A stretch of DNA of 64,000 bases from Bacillus sp. ISL-45 (GTDB taxonomy: Bacteria; Bacillota; Bacilli; Bacillales; Cytobacillaceae): positions 170,911 through 234,910 of the forward strand of contig NZ_JAGGQQ010000001.1 of assembly GCF_018613195.1 (NCBI RefSeq), read 5' to 3'. Below are positions 26,347-33,851 of the stretch, piece by piece (positions within the stretch are counted from its first letter, which is position 1; each line of letters begins with the position of its first letter). Below the pieces are notes generated by a model. It was not told where the DNA came from. It saw nothing but the letters and a program-made list of their open reading frames with translations, and did not search any database. A program made the translations under genes and the position numbers.

Positions 26347-27402
26347 TCAGTCCATTATCGTGATTCCATTAGGGATTTCACCGACGTCAATTGTTTCTAC
26401 TTTCTTGCTGCCAAGATCAATAATGCTGACGGTGTTCTCAAACATATTGGTTACATAGGCGAATTTCCCGTCACTGCTTACAGTTACACCATGTGCCCCA
26501 TTCCCTGTCGTTATTTCATCGACAATCGCCTTCGTCTCAAGATCGACTATTGTCATTGAATTTGAAGGTGATTCCTCTGTGCCCTGATTGGCGACATATG
26601 CATATTTGCCGTCCGGCCCTATATAGACCTGTGCCGGACCTGTACCAACTTCTACCTTGGCCACCCGCTTCGTTTCCAGATCCACTACAGCCAGTGCGTT
26701 TTCTGAGAAAAGGGTCACCGCCAGGGTCTTCCCGTCCTTGGTCACACCTGTTGTCACAGGTGTATTGCCTATTTTAATTCTTTGTTCCTCGAATGTTTCC
26801 AGATTAATTGCACTTACTGTATCCTCACCCATATTGGCGATATAGGCAAATGTGCTGTCAGCCGAGATCCTGAATCCATGGGGGCCATTTCCTGTTGGAA
26901 TCGTTTTTAAAATTTCATAGGTTGAAGCGTCAATGACCGATACTGTGTCGTCTTCGTTATTCGTAACGAGTACGTATTTCCCTTCCCCGGAATACACAAC
27001 ATGCGCAGGATGATTACCTACCTCCACTTCTTTCAAAAGTTCATTCGTATAGGCATCATAGAATAATACTTTTCCCGGCTCCTCACCATGACCGCCATGG
27101 CCGCCCTCCATCTCTGGAACCAGAGTGGCGGCAACCACTTTGCCGTCAGGCGACAGCTGGATATTGTGAACCACTCCGTCAGCCTGGATGGTTTCAGCCA
27201 CTTTATTGTCTTTTACATTAATCTTGCTGATTGTCCCGCCCTCATTTGCGGTAAAATAATACTTTTCTATAATTTGTTCCTGTTTGGCCGCCTTTACTGC
27301 AGGCTTCTCCTCAACCTTAGTAGCGGCATCCGAACCGCACCCCGTCAACACTATGCCAATAGAAACCATTGCACTGATAATTTTTACATTTAAACGACTC
27401 AT
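26347..27402 (-). CDS. Lipoprotein with YVTN/YncE-type beta-propeller
   Basis: Surface lipoprotein of about 351 aa. The signal peptide ends in the lipobox 'VLTGC'. Seven propeller blades follow, each with an 'SPDGK' or 'SADST' turn and a 'YVTN/YVAN' strand ('GKYVLVTNNEDDTVSVIDAS', 'KYAYVANQGTEES', 'KFAYVTNMFENTVSIIDL'). An inserted 'EMEGGHGGHGEE' loop may bind metal. The ATG at 27402 has AAAGGAGGG upstream; the longer frame is spurious. Such propellers bind partner proteins or small ligands at the cell surface. Exact role unknown. Confidence 0.85.
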   Translation of the reverse strand: MSRLNVKIISAMVSIGIVLTGCGSDAATKVEEKPAVKAAKQEQIIEKYYFTANEGGTISKINVKDNKVAETIQADGVVHNIQLSPDGKVVAATLVPEMEGGHGGHGEEPGKVLFYDAYTNELLKEVEVGNHPAHVVYSGEGKYVLVTNNEDDTVSVIDASTYEILKTIPTGNGPHGFRISADSTFAYIANMGEDTVSAINLETFEEQRIKIGNTPVTTGVTKDGKTLAVTLFSENALAVVDLETKRVAKVEVGTGPAQVYIGPDGKYAYVANQGTEESPSNSMTIVDLETKAIVDEITTGNGAHGVTVSSDGKFAYVTNMFENTVSIIDLGSKKVETIDVGEIPNGITIMD

Positions 27403-27611
27403 CTTGAGCCCTCCTTTATGGGAATCTACCGTCATGATAATCCCTCTAATCCCATTGGAAATGTTAACTTCATCACAAAATTAAGTATTTCGATGAAAGG
27501 TTTTACAACTTTTTGAAATCGATAAAATCTGCAAATCTCTGATGTAAAATTTACTTTTTGTCTTCATTAGGGAAAGGCTATTGGTAAATTAGTTGATTAT
27601 ATTTCCTGATA

Positions 27612-27652
27612 AGTTATAATGATATCGGGTTTCGTTATTGGATTTCGATATC
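27612..27652 (+). promoter_or_regulatory. Promoter and likely operator of the padR-fetAB-chrA operon
   Basis: A -10 box TATAAT at 27614-27619 is followed by a perfect 7-bp inverted repeat, GATATCG (27621-27627) and CGATATC (27646-27652), 18 bp apart. The dyad covers the likely transcription start, a normal place for autorepression. Binding by the PadR protein encoded next is inferred. Confidence 0.6.
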
Positions 27653-27671
27653 AATGAAAGAAGGAATTTTT

Positions 27672-27980
27672 ATGGAGGATAAAGTCCTCAGGAAACTTTT
27701 TCTTGGATTCATCCAGATTCATATTTTGCATCATGCGAAGGAAGAGCCGATTTTTGGGCTATGGATGCTGGAGGAGCTCAAGGAGCATGGCTACACATTG
27801 AGCGCAGGCACCCTATATCCGCTCCTCCACACAATGGAGTCGGACGGTCTACTTTTAAAAGAAGAGAGAAATGTTGAAGGGAAAATCCGGAAATACTACC
27901 GGACAACAGATAAAGGCAATAACGTGCTCGATGAAGCCCGGAAAAAGGCTTATGAATTGTTCAGGGAAATCAAGGATTAA
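27672..27980 (+). CDS. PadR-family transcriptional regulator
   Basis: Small repressor of about 102 aa. It has the PadR winged helix: 'FIQIHILHHAKEEPIFGLWM', the recognition helix region 'LSAGTLYPLLHTMESDGLL' and the wing 'KIRKYYRTTDKG'. I used the ATG at 27672, which has AAGAAGG 7 nt upstream; ATG 27654 lacks a site. It is the first gene of an apparent operon with an iron-export-type ABC pair and a chromate transporter, so it probably senses an oxyanion or metal signal and controls its own operon (inference). Confidence 0.9.
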   Translation: MEDKVLRKLFLGFIQIHILHHAKEEPIFGLWMLEELKEHGYTLSAGTLYPLLHTMESDGLLLKEERNVEGKIRKYYRTTDKGNNVLDEARKKAYELFREIKD

Positions 27981-28015
27981 GTCAGCTTGAAGCGAGATTC
28001 CTGGGAGGGAGCAGT

Positions 28016-28651
28016 TTGTTTGAACTAAAGGATGTAAAAGTGGACGGAATACTCCATATCAATGAGTTGGCCATTCCGGACAATCAATTCACCTGCATTA
28101 TCGGACCAAGCGGCAGCGGAAAATCGACGCTGTTGAGATTATTGAACAATCTGTCAAGCCCGGATCATGGAGAAATTCTTTTCAAAAATAAATCCATCAG
28201 CACCATGGACCCCCTTCAACTCAGGAGATCCGTCGTCATGGTTGCACAAGCTCCAGTCATTTTTGAAGGAAGCATGGAAGACAACCTGCAGATTGGCCTT
28301 TCTTTTTCCGAAAAAGAGCCGGCCGGTGTAAAGGAAATGGAAGAAATGCTTGAACTGTTCATGCTTGATAAACGTCTTGACGAAGATGCGGATCACCTTT
28401 CCGGAGGCGAGAAGCAGCGGCTTTCCTGGGCACGGGCGATGCTGCTTGATCCCGAAGTCTTTTTGCTGGACGAGCCGACCTCTGCGCTGGATGAGGAAAC
28501 GGCAAAAAACGTGCTGATGAGGTTCCATGAATATGCCAAACAGCATGCTAAAACGGTCATCATGATCACCCATTTCAAGGAACTCGCACAGCTTGTCACC
28601 GATAATACGATTGACATGTCACGCTATTCCATCACAGGCAAGGTCCGCTGA
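28016..28651 (+). CDS. ABC transporter ATPase, FetA/YjkB-like
   Basis: ATPase of 211 aa: Walker A 'IIGPSGSGKST' (~32-42), Q loop 'VVMVAQAPVI', signature 'LSGGEKQRLSWARA', Walker B 'VFLLDEPTSALDEE', and H loop 'VIMITHFKE'. The start is TTG 28016, with GGGAGG 7 nt upstream. It is followed 37 nt later by the matching permease gene. E. coli FetA-FetB exports iron and protects against peroxide; B. subtilis YjkB-YjkA is the equivalent. The same role is likely here. Confidence 0.88.
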   Translation: MFELKDVKVDGILHINELAIPDNQFTCIIGPSGSGKSTLLRLLNNLSSPDHGEILFKNKSISTMDPLQLRRSVVMVAQAPVIFEGSMEDNLQIGLSFSEKEPAGVKEMEEMLELFMLDKRLDEDADHLSGGEKQRLSWARAMLLDPEVFLLDEPTSALDEETAKNVLMRFHEYAKQHAKTVIMITHFKELAQLVTDNTIDMSRYSITGKVR

Positions 28652-28688
28652 TGGTTTCTAGCGTATCCTTTGAAAGGCGGGAAAGCTG

Positions 28689-29483
28689 ATGGAAAGTGTC
28701 ATGGATCTGGCATTATGGCAGCTCGCTGCTGCTTATATCTTCATCCTGATTTTGATCGTGATTGTCAGGGTCCGCGGGATTCCCCGTGAAAAAGAAATCC
28801 TGCTGGCGACTGCCAGGATGTCGCTGCAGCTTATTCTCGTCGGTTATTTGCTCGTCTACCTGTTTGATAACCCGAGTCCGTTTTATACCTTGCTGATCAT
28901 TGCCATCATGCAGATTTTTGCGATTTATAATGTTTACAAACGGACGAAGCACCCACTCGGCGGGGCAATGAAAAAGCATATTGCTATCGCGATGGCAATC
29001 GGCATCCTGACGAGTCTGTTCTTTTTCATTCTCGTTGTCCTTAACGTCACTCCATGGTATGAACCGCGCTATTTCATCCCGATTGCCGGAATGATCATCG
29101 GCAACTCTATGACAGGCATCTCGCTTGGGGTGAACAATCTGATGTCAGGGTTCGACGCCCATAAAGCACAGATTGAAGCTGCGCTCATGCTCGGGGCAAC
29201 CCCTAAGCATGCTGCCAAAAAGGTGGTCAACCAGGCTTTTGATGCCGCGATGCTTCCGACGATAAACTCAATGGTCGGCATGGGAATCATTTTCCTGCCG
29301 GGGATGATGACAGGGCAGATCCTGTCCGGAACGTCGCCAATCGTGGCCGTAGAATACCAGATTGCCATCATGCTCGGGATTGTCGGGAGCGTGTCACTGA
29401 CGGTAATTCTTTATTTGCAGCTGGCCTATAAATCGTTTTTCAATGAAAGATTACAATTAGTTATGAAGGAGAAAAAGAAATGA
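28689..29483 (+). CDS. ABC transporter permease, FetB/YjkA-like (UPF0014)
   Basis: Membrane permease of 264 aa with seven hydrophobic segments, of the UPF0014 family: 'ATARMSLQLILVGYLLVYLF', 'IPIAGMIIGNSMTGISLGVN', 'ALMLGATPKHAAKKVVNQAF' (coupling region) and 'FLPGMMTGQILSGTSPIVAV'. It pairs with the ATPase encoded immediately upstream. Its stop overlaps the chrA start by 4 nt (ATGA), so the genes are coupled. Iron export is the known function of FetB in E. coli. Confidence 0.9.
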   Translation: MESVMDLALWQLAAAYIFILILIVIVRVRGIPREKEILLATARMSLQLILVGYLLVYLFDNPSPFYTLLIIAIMQIFAIYNVYKRTKHPLGGAMKKHIAIAMAIGILTSLFFFILVVLNVTPWYEPRYFIPIAGMIIGNSMTGISLGVNNLMSGFDAHKAQIEAALMLGATPKHAAKKVVNQAFDAAMLPTINSMVGMGIIFLPGMMTGQILSGTSPIVAVEYQIAIMLGIVGSVSLTVILYLQLAYKSFFNERLQLVMKEKKK

Positions 29484-30673
29484 CAGAAAAGAGAAGTGTT
29501 TCTTTCCAGTCACTGCTGGAAATTTTGATGGTTTCCACTAGGCTCGGCCTGACATCATTCGGCGGGCCTGTCGCCCACCTCGGCTACTTCCATGAAGAGT
29601 ATGTCCGCCGCAGAAAGTGGATGGATGAAAAAAGCTATGCCGATTTGGTGGCATTGTGCCAGTTCCTGCCCGGGCCCGCAAGCAGCCAGGTCGGTATTGG
29701 CGTTGGCTTGATGCGCGGCGGACTGCTAGGAGGCCTGTTCGCCTTCCTGGGATTCACGCTCCCTTCGGTTTTGGCACTGATTATTTTTGCGATTATTTTA
29801 CAAGGGTTTGATATTGCCGATGCAGGCTGGATTCACGGTTTGAAAATTGTCGCCGTTGCCGTCGTTGCCCACGCGATCCTCGGTATGGCGCAGAAACTGA
29901 CTCCCGACCTGCCGCGTAAGACGATTGCATTATTTGCGCTTGCTGCAACGCTGCTCTGGCAAACCGCGTTCACGCAAATCGGCGTCATTATCGTCGCTGG
30001 CATTTTAGGATACGTTTTATTCAGGTCCCATCATGCCGCAGAGGATGACAGGATGACTTTTTCAATCTCCAAAAGTGTGGGCTACATCAGTCTTGCCCTG
30101 TTTTTCGGCTTGCTGATCCTCCTGCCGATTTTACGTGAAGCGACTTCATTGAACTGGATCGCGATGTTCGACAGCTTTTACCGTTCGGGATCGCTCGTGT
30201 TTGGCGGCGGCCACGTTGTCCTGCCCTTGCTTGAACGCGAATTTGTGCCGACAGGCTGGCTGAGCGAGGAAGCCTTCCTTGCTGGTTACGGCGCTGCCCA
30301 GGCTGTTCCAGGTCCATTGTTCACATTCGCTGCCTATATCGGCGCGATGATTAACGGCTGGCAGGGCGGATTGCTCGCGACAGCCGCGATCTTTTTGCCG
30401 GCATTCCTGCTGATCCTCGGTACTCTGCCATTCTGGGACGCTTTAAGGAGAAATAGCAAAATCAGCCGTGCATTGATGGGCGTTAACGCAGCAGTTGTAG
30501 GAATCCTGATTGCCGCGTTCTACCACCCAATCTGGACGAGTTCAATTCTCGAGCCAATTGACTTTGTGTTCGCGGCTGTGCTGTTCAGCATGCTCGTATA
30601 CTGGAAGCTTGCTCCGTGGATTGTCGTTGTTACCGGAGCGGTTGGCGGATTGATTTTATCGATGATTTTTTGA
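29480..30673 (+). CDS. chrA: Chromate transporter, two-domain (CHR family)
   Basis: Ten- to twelve-helix membrane protein of 397 aa made of two homologous CHR domains. The first contains 'LTSFGGPVAHLGYFHEEYV', 'FLPGPASSQVGIGVGLMRGG' and 'GFTLPSVLALI'. The second contains 'FGGGHVVLPLLEREFV', 'FLAGYGAAQAVPGPLFTFAA' and 'AAIFLPAFLLILGTLPFW'. These are the diagnostic ChrA signatures. The protein expels chromate, probably driven by the proton gradient. It is the last gene of the padR-fetA-fetB operon and overlaps fetB by 4 nt. Confidence 0.95.
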   Translation: MTEKRSVSFQSLLEILMVSTRLGLTSFGGPVAHLGYFHEEYVRRRKWMDEKSYADLVALCQFLPGPASSQVGIGVGLMRGGLLGGLFAFLGFTLPSVLALIIFAIILQGFDIADAGWIHGLKIVAVAVVAHAILGMAQKLTPDLPRKTIALFALAATLLWQTAFTQIGVIIVAGILGYVLFRSHHAAEDDRMTFSISKSVGYISLALFFGLLILLPILREATSLNWIAMFDSFYRSGSLVFGGGHVVLPLLEREFVPTGWLSEEAFLAGYGAAQAVPGPLFTFAAYIGAMINGWQGGLLATAAIFLPAFLLILGTLPFWDALRRNSKISRALMGVNAAVVGILIAAFYHPIWTSSILEPIDFVFAAVLFSMLVYWKLAPWIVVVTGAVGGLILSMIF

Positions 30674-30700
30674 TTTTCTTGCCTTATTTTTGAAAAAGAG

Positions 30701-30732
30701 AAACTGGGGGGTGCGAACTTCCCGGTTTTTTG
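30701..30732 (+). terminator. Probable terminator of the chrA operon
   Basis: AACTGGG and CCCGGTT pair (one G-U) around a 12-nt loop, followed by six T. Confidence 0.65.
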
Positions 30733-30766
30733 CTGTTTTCAGTGTGGCAAACAGCAACTTTCGGAT

Positions 30767-30913
30767 TAATCTCCCGAAGAATGGCAATAATCTCCCGAAG
30801 AATGCAGATAATCTCTCAATCAAATGCATTATTCTCCCAAAAAGGAATCATAATCTCCCAAAAAGGAATCCTAATCTCCCAAAAAAGCCTATTAATCTTT
30901 CCTTCAACCATAA
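30767..30913 (+). repeat. 21-bp phased intergenic array A4 (seven units)
   Basis: Units start at 30767, 30788, 30809, 30830, 30851, 30872 and 30893, every step exactly 21 bp. Most begin TAATCTCCC followed by GAAGAATG or AAAAAGGAAT. A 77-codon frame runs through it with heptapeptide periodicity (NLPKNGN, NLPKNAD, ...), but another frame is equally open and there is no ribosome site, so I treat it as non-coding. It lies between convergent chrA and iadA. Confidence 0.92.
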
Positions 30914-30917
30914 AATG

Positions 30918-30957
30918 TAAAAACTCCTGACCTACGCAGCAGCGGCCAGGAGTTTAA
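30918..30957 (-). terminator. Terminator of iadA
   Basis: Minus-strand AAACTCCTG and CAGGAGTTT form a 9-bp stem around an internal loop, followed by U-rich UUACAUUUU. Confidence 0.75.
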
Positions 30958-30962
30958 CAAGT

Positions 30963-32132
30963 CTATTCAAATGTCCCTTTTACAACTGGACGCCCACTCT
31001 CCACCATGACTTTCCCCATCGCAATGACAGTGTCAATCTCTAGATTGTCATCAAGCAGTACTAGATCTGCCTCTCTTCCAGCCTCAATCCTGCCTTTTTG
31101 CGAAAGCTTCAAAACTGCGGCCGGATTTGCGGTGATGACACGGATGGCGACTTCAAGCGGGATGCCCTCAGATAAAACCGCATCCTTCACCGCCTCGTAC
31201 AATGAGGAAACCTGGCCAATCTGCAAACCGATCAATTCACCATTTTCATCAAAATCAGGCAGGCTCGCCTGTCCGTCAGAGGTGAAGGTGATTTGTCCGA
31301 TCTCTACCCCTGCATCAAGCATGCGTTTCAGCGCAGCGCTGCACTTTACCTCGCCTTCTTCAAGGAACTTTGGAATCGAACTTGTTGTAAAATCAACCCA
31401 GCCGCCTTTCTTCGCATATTCAATCCCTGCTTCGAACAGATGCGGGTTGCGGTTGATGTGGGTCGGATAAAACTGCCTGATGGGGATATCGGTATTCTCG
31501 ACAACTTCCTCTATCAGCTTCAAGTGATCAAAGCTGTCACCGACATGGACATTGACGATCCCAGCCTTTCCGGCTAGCATCCCGCCAATCCTGGCAGCCG
31601 AAGCGATCTTCGCCAATTCTTCAGAAGTCGGCTGCGATGAGCGATGGTCGGCAATTGCGATTTCCCCGGCGCCGATGATTTTATCGATTAAAATGATATC
31701 GTCTTCGATTTTTCCGGTCAGCGTTTTGACCGGGACCTGATAGGAACCTGTCTGGACATAGGTGGTAATTCCTTCTTCCTCAAGTGCTCGGGCCTTGGCA
31801 ATCAGGTCTGGCATCGTCCGGGTCGTCCCGTCGGTGCCGAGCACACCGACCAGGGTCGTGATGCCCGCGGTCGTTGCCTGTGTCAGCTGGATTTCCGGCG
31901 TCCTTGTGCGGAACCCGCCTTCCCCGCCTCCCCCAATCAGGTGGACATGAGAATCAATGAATCCGGGAACAATTTTTTTGCCAGTTGCGTCAATAACCTG
32001 TACTTCCACAAACCCATCAGGAACCTCAATCTCATCCTGGATAAATCCAATTTTACGATCAACAAGCAATATATCTTTCTTTCCCAGGTAATCTGGTGCG
32101 TAAATGTCTCCGTTCTTGATTAACGTCAGCAC
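30963..32132 (-). CDS. iadA: Isoaspartyl dipeptidase (beta-aspartyl-peptidase)
   Basis: Metal-dependent amidohydrolase of about 389 aa that hydrolyses beta-aspartyl dipeptides formed from damaged proteins. Metal-binding 'IPGFIDSHVH'-type motif ('FIDSHVHLIGGGGEGGF'), 'GIVNVHVGDSFDHL', 'YPTHINRNPHLF' and 'FTSDGQASLPDFDENG' match IadA closely. I used the GTG at 32132, which lies 8 nt after AGGAGG; the TTG 32150 start overlaps that site. It is cotranscribed with an upstream YfcC-type carrier under a sigma54 promoter, which suggests uptake and breakdown of isoaspartyl or other dipeptides as nitrogen source. Confidence 0.93.
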   Translation of the reverse strand: MLTLIKNGDIYAPDYLGKKDILLVDRKIGFIQDEIEVPDGFVEVQVIDATGKKIVPGFIDSHVHLIGGGGEGGFRTRTPEIQLTQATTAGITTLVGVLGTDGTTRTMPDLIAKARALEEEGITTYVQTGSYQVPVKTLTGKIEDDIILIDKIIGAGEIAIADHRSSQPTSEELAKIASAARIGGMLAGKAGIVNVHVGDSFDHLKLIEEVVENTDIPIRQFYPTHINRNPHLFEAGIEYAKKGGWVDFTTSSIPKFLEEGEVKCSAALKRMLDAGVEIGQITFTSDGQASLPDFDENGELIGLQIGQVSSLYEAVKDAVLSEGIPLEVAIRVITANPAAVLKLSQKGRIEAGREADLVLLDDNLEIDTVIAMGKVMVESGRPVVKGTFE

Positions 32133-32162
32133 TAGGGTCCCCTCCTGCAATCTTTTTGCCCA

Positions 32163-33659
32163 TTATAAACCAATGGATACCGCAATGATAATAAATATGA
32201 TTGATACAGCTACTAACAGAAGCATGAATTTGCCAATGAATTTTGCCCAAACTCCCCAGTCAATCCTCGCTGCCCCCAGCGTACCAATTAATGCAGCTGA
32301 AGTCGGCACGATGATGTTTGTCAAGCCGTCACCAAGCTGGAAAGCAAGGACAGCAACCTGGCGGGATACCCCGGCGATATCCGCAAGCGGAGCCATTAAA
32401 GGCATTGTCAATGCCGCCTGGCCAGATCCCGAAACTACGAAGAAGTTGAAAACAGATTGGAACAAATACATAAACACCGCGGATACCGATGCCGGCAGAT
32501 CGCCGATTGCCTGGCCTGCGCCATAAAGCATCGTGTTAAGCACGGACGGTGCATCCGGGCTGTCACCGCCAAGGATGATGACGATTCCTTTCGCCATGCC
32601 GACGACGAGGGCCGCTGGCAATAAGTCCTTCGCTCCGTCAATGAATCCATCAGCAATATCATTGACCTTCATATTGTTCAATTTAAAGATGACACCAATG
32701 ATTCCGGCCACAAGTCCAATAGTGAAAAACTGTGAAGCGATTTCTGGAATATAGTAAGCGTGCTCAATAACTCCCCAGACAATCCAGGCGATACCAGCCA
32801 CAATGGTCAAAATCACAAGGCTGTGGCCCAACGTGAATTTCACATTCAAATCGTGATTCTTCATATCCTTGCGGAAATAGTCGTCGCTTTTATAGGTAAG
32901 CGATCTTGCCGGGTTCTTCTTGATGCTTGCCGCATAACGCCATGTATAGACTATCCCGAGCAGTGTGAATACAGCCCACATCGCCATGCGGAACGGTGAC
33001 TCGGACAAAACAGGCACACCGGAAATCCCTTGTGCGATTGCGACGCCGAATGGATTCATCCATGAAGTCGCGAACCCAATCTGTGTAGCTACGTAAGTAA
33101 TCATCACGCCTGTAAGCGCGTCATATCCAAGCGCCACCATCAGCGGGACGAGGATCATCGCAAATGCGATCGCTTCTTCCCCCATTCCGAAAACAGCACC
33201 GCCAAGCGAAAATAAAAAGAACATGATCGGGATAATCAGGACTTCCCTGCCCTTTGTCTTGTCGATGACATTCAGGATTCCTTCCTCGATCGCCCTCGTT
33301 CTCATGATGATGCCAAACGCTCCGCCAATGATCAAAATAAAGGCGACAACGCCAACGGCAGAGCCCCATTTATCACCGGAAACCAAACCTTCAAAGACAA
33401 AGTTCAGGAAGCCCGCTTCTCCGCCTGCTTCAAACAAATCTGTACCTTTATGGACAGGATTTCCCTGTTCATCTTTAACAATCTGAAAACTCTCAGGATC
33501 CAATACAGTCTTCGTTTTTTCCTCACCATTATCACTATAGGTGATTTCCTTCGTTTCGAACTGGCCCACCGGCACCAGGTAAGTGACCACCGCTGCCAGA
33601 AGCACGACGAAAAACACAATAACAAATGTGTGAGGAACCTTCCATACTTTATTTCCCAC
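32163..33659 (-). CDS. YfcC family membrane carrier (DcuC/AbgT-related), probable peptide or amino-acid transporter
   Basis: Transport protein of 498 aa with about 11-12 membrane segments. 'VWKVPHTFVIVFFVVLLAAV' is the N-terminal family signature, then 'FILIIGGAFGIIMRTRAIEE', 'FGMGEEAIAFAMILVPLMVA', 'FATSWMNPFGVAIAQGISG' and the C-terminal 'SGSGQAALTMPLMAPLADIA'. The GTG at 33659 has GGGGGG 8 nt upstream. YfcC proteins are linked to arginine/ornithine or dipeptide uptake. Its coupling to iadA under sigma54 control suggests dipeptide import (inference). Confidence 0.88.
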   Translation of the reverse strand: MGNKVWKVPHTFVIVFFVVLLAAVVTYLVPVGQFETKEITYSDNGEEKTKTVLDPESFQIVKDEQGNPVHKGTDLFEAGGEAGFLNFVFEGLVSGDKWGSAVGVVAFILIIGGAFGIIMRTRAIEEGILNVIDKTKGREVLIIPIMFFLFSLGGAVFGMGEEAIAFAMILVPLMVALGYDALTGVMITYVATQIGFATSWMNPFGVAIAQGISGVPVLSESPFRMAMWAVFTLLGIVYTWRYAASIKKNPARSLTYKSDDYFRKDMKNHDLNVKFTLGHSLVILTIVAGIAWIVWGVIEHAYYIPEIASQFFTIGLVAGIIGVIFKLNNMKVNDIADGFIDGAKDLLPAALVVGMAKGIVIILGGDSPDAPSVLNTMLYGAGQAIGDLPASVSAVFMYLFQSVFNFFVVSGSGQAALTMPLMAPLADIAGVSRQVAVLAFQLGDGLTNIIVPTSAALIGTLGAARIDWGVWAKFIGKFMLLLVAVSIIFIIIAVSIGL

Positions 33660-33707
33660 CCCTTAAACCCCCCTTATAATAATAAAAAATAGCTCATTAT
33701 AAGTTTT

Positions 33708-33724
33708 TGCAATTTTCGTGCCAA
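33708..33724 (-). promoter_or_regulatory. Sigma54 (SigL) promoter of the yfcC-iadA operon
   Basis: On the minus strand TTGGCAC (33724-33718), 5 nt, TTGCA (33712-33708, read as TGC at -12). This matches the -24/-12 consensus TGGCAC-N5-TTGC in full. It is 49 bp upstream of the GTG. Confidence 0.93.
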
Positions 33725-33785
33725 TATTTAAGAATCCACTAAATCCTTGTATATACTCGTTTTGAGGATATCCAGCGATATTTTA

Positions 33786-33836
33786 TTGGTTCTATATGGT
33801 TGCCTTAAATGGTACAATCAAACCAAACACAACCAA
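33786..33836. promoter_or_regulatory. Four-half-site dyad: probable enhancer for the sigma54 activator and its own operator
   Basis: TTGGTT-N4-ATGGTT (33786-33801) is mirrored by AACCAA-N4-AACCAA (33821-33836), symmetrical about 33811. Repeats within each arm are 10 bp apart, so all half-sites face one side of the helix. The centre is about 88 bp upstream of the -24 element. An extended -10 (TG-N-TACAAT, ending 33818) for the regulator gene lies between the arms, which suggests autoregulation. Confidence 0.7.
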
Positions 33837-33851
33837 AAGGACCCAATAAAT

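Noticed and set aside
30690-30920. 77-codon ORF with heptapeptide repeats across array A4
   Set aside because: It starts inside the chrA terminator region, lacks a ribosome site, and another frame is equally open.
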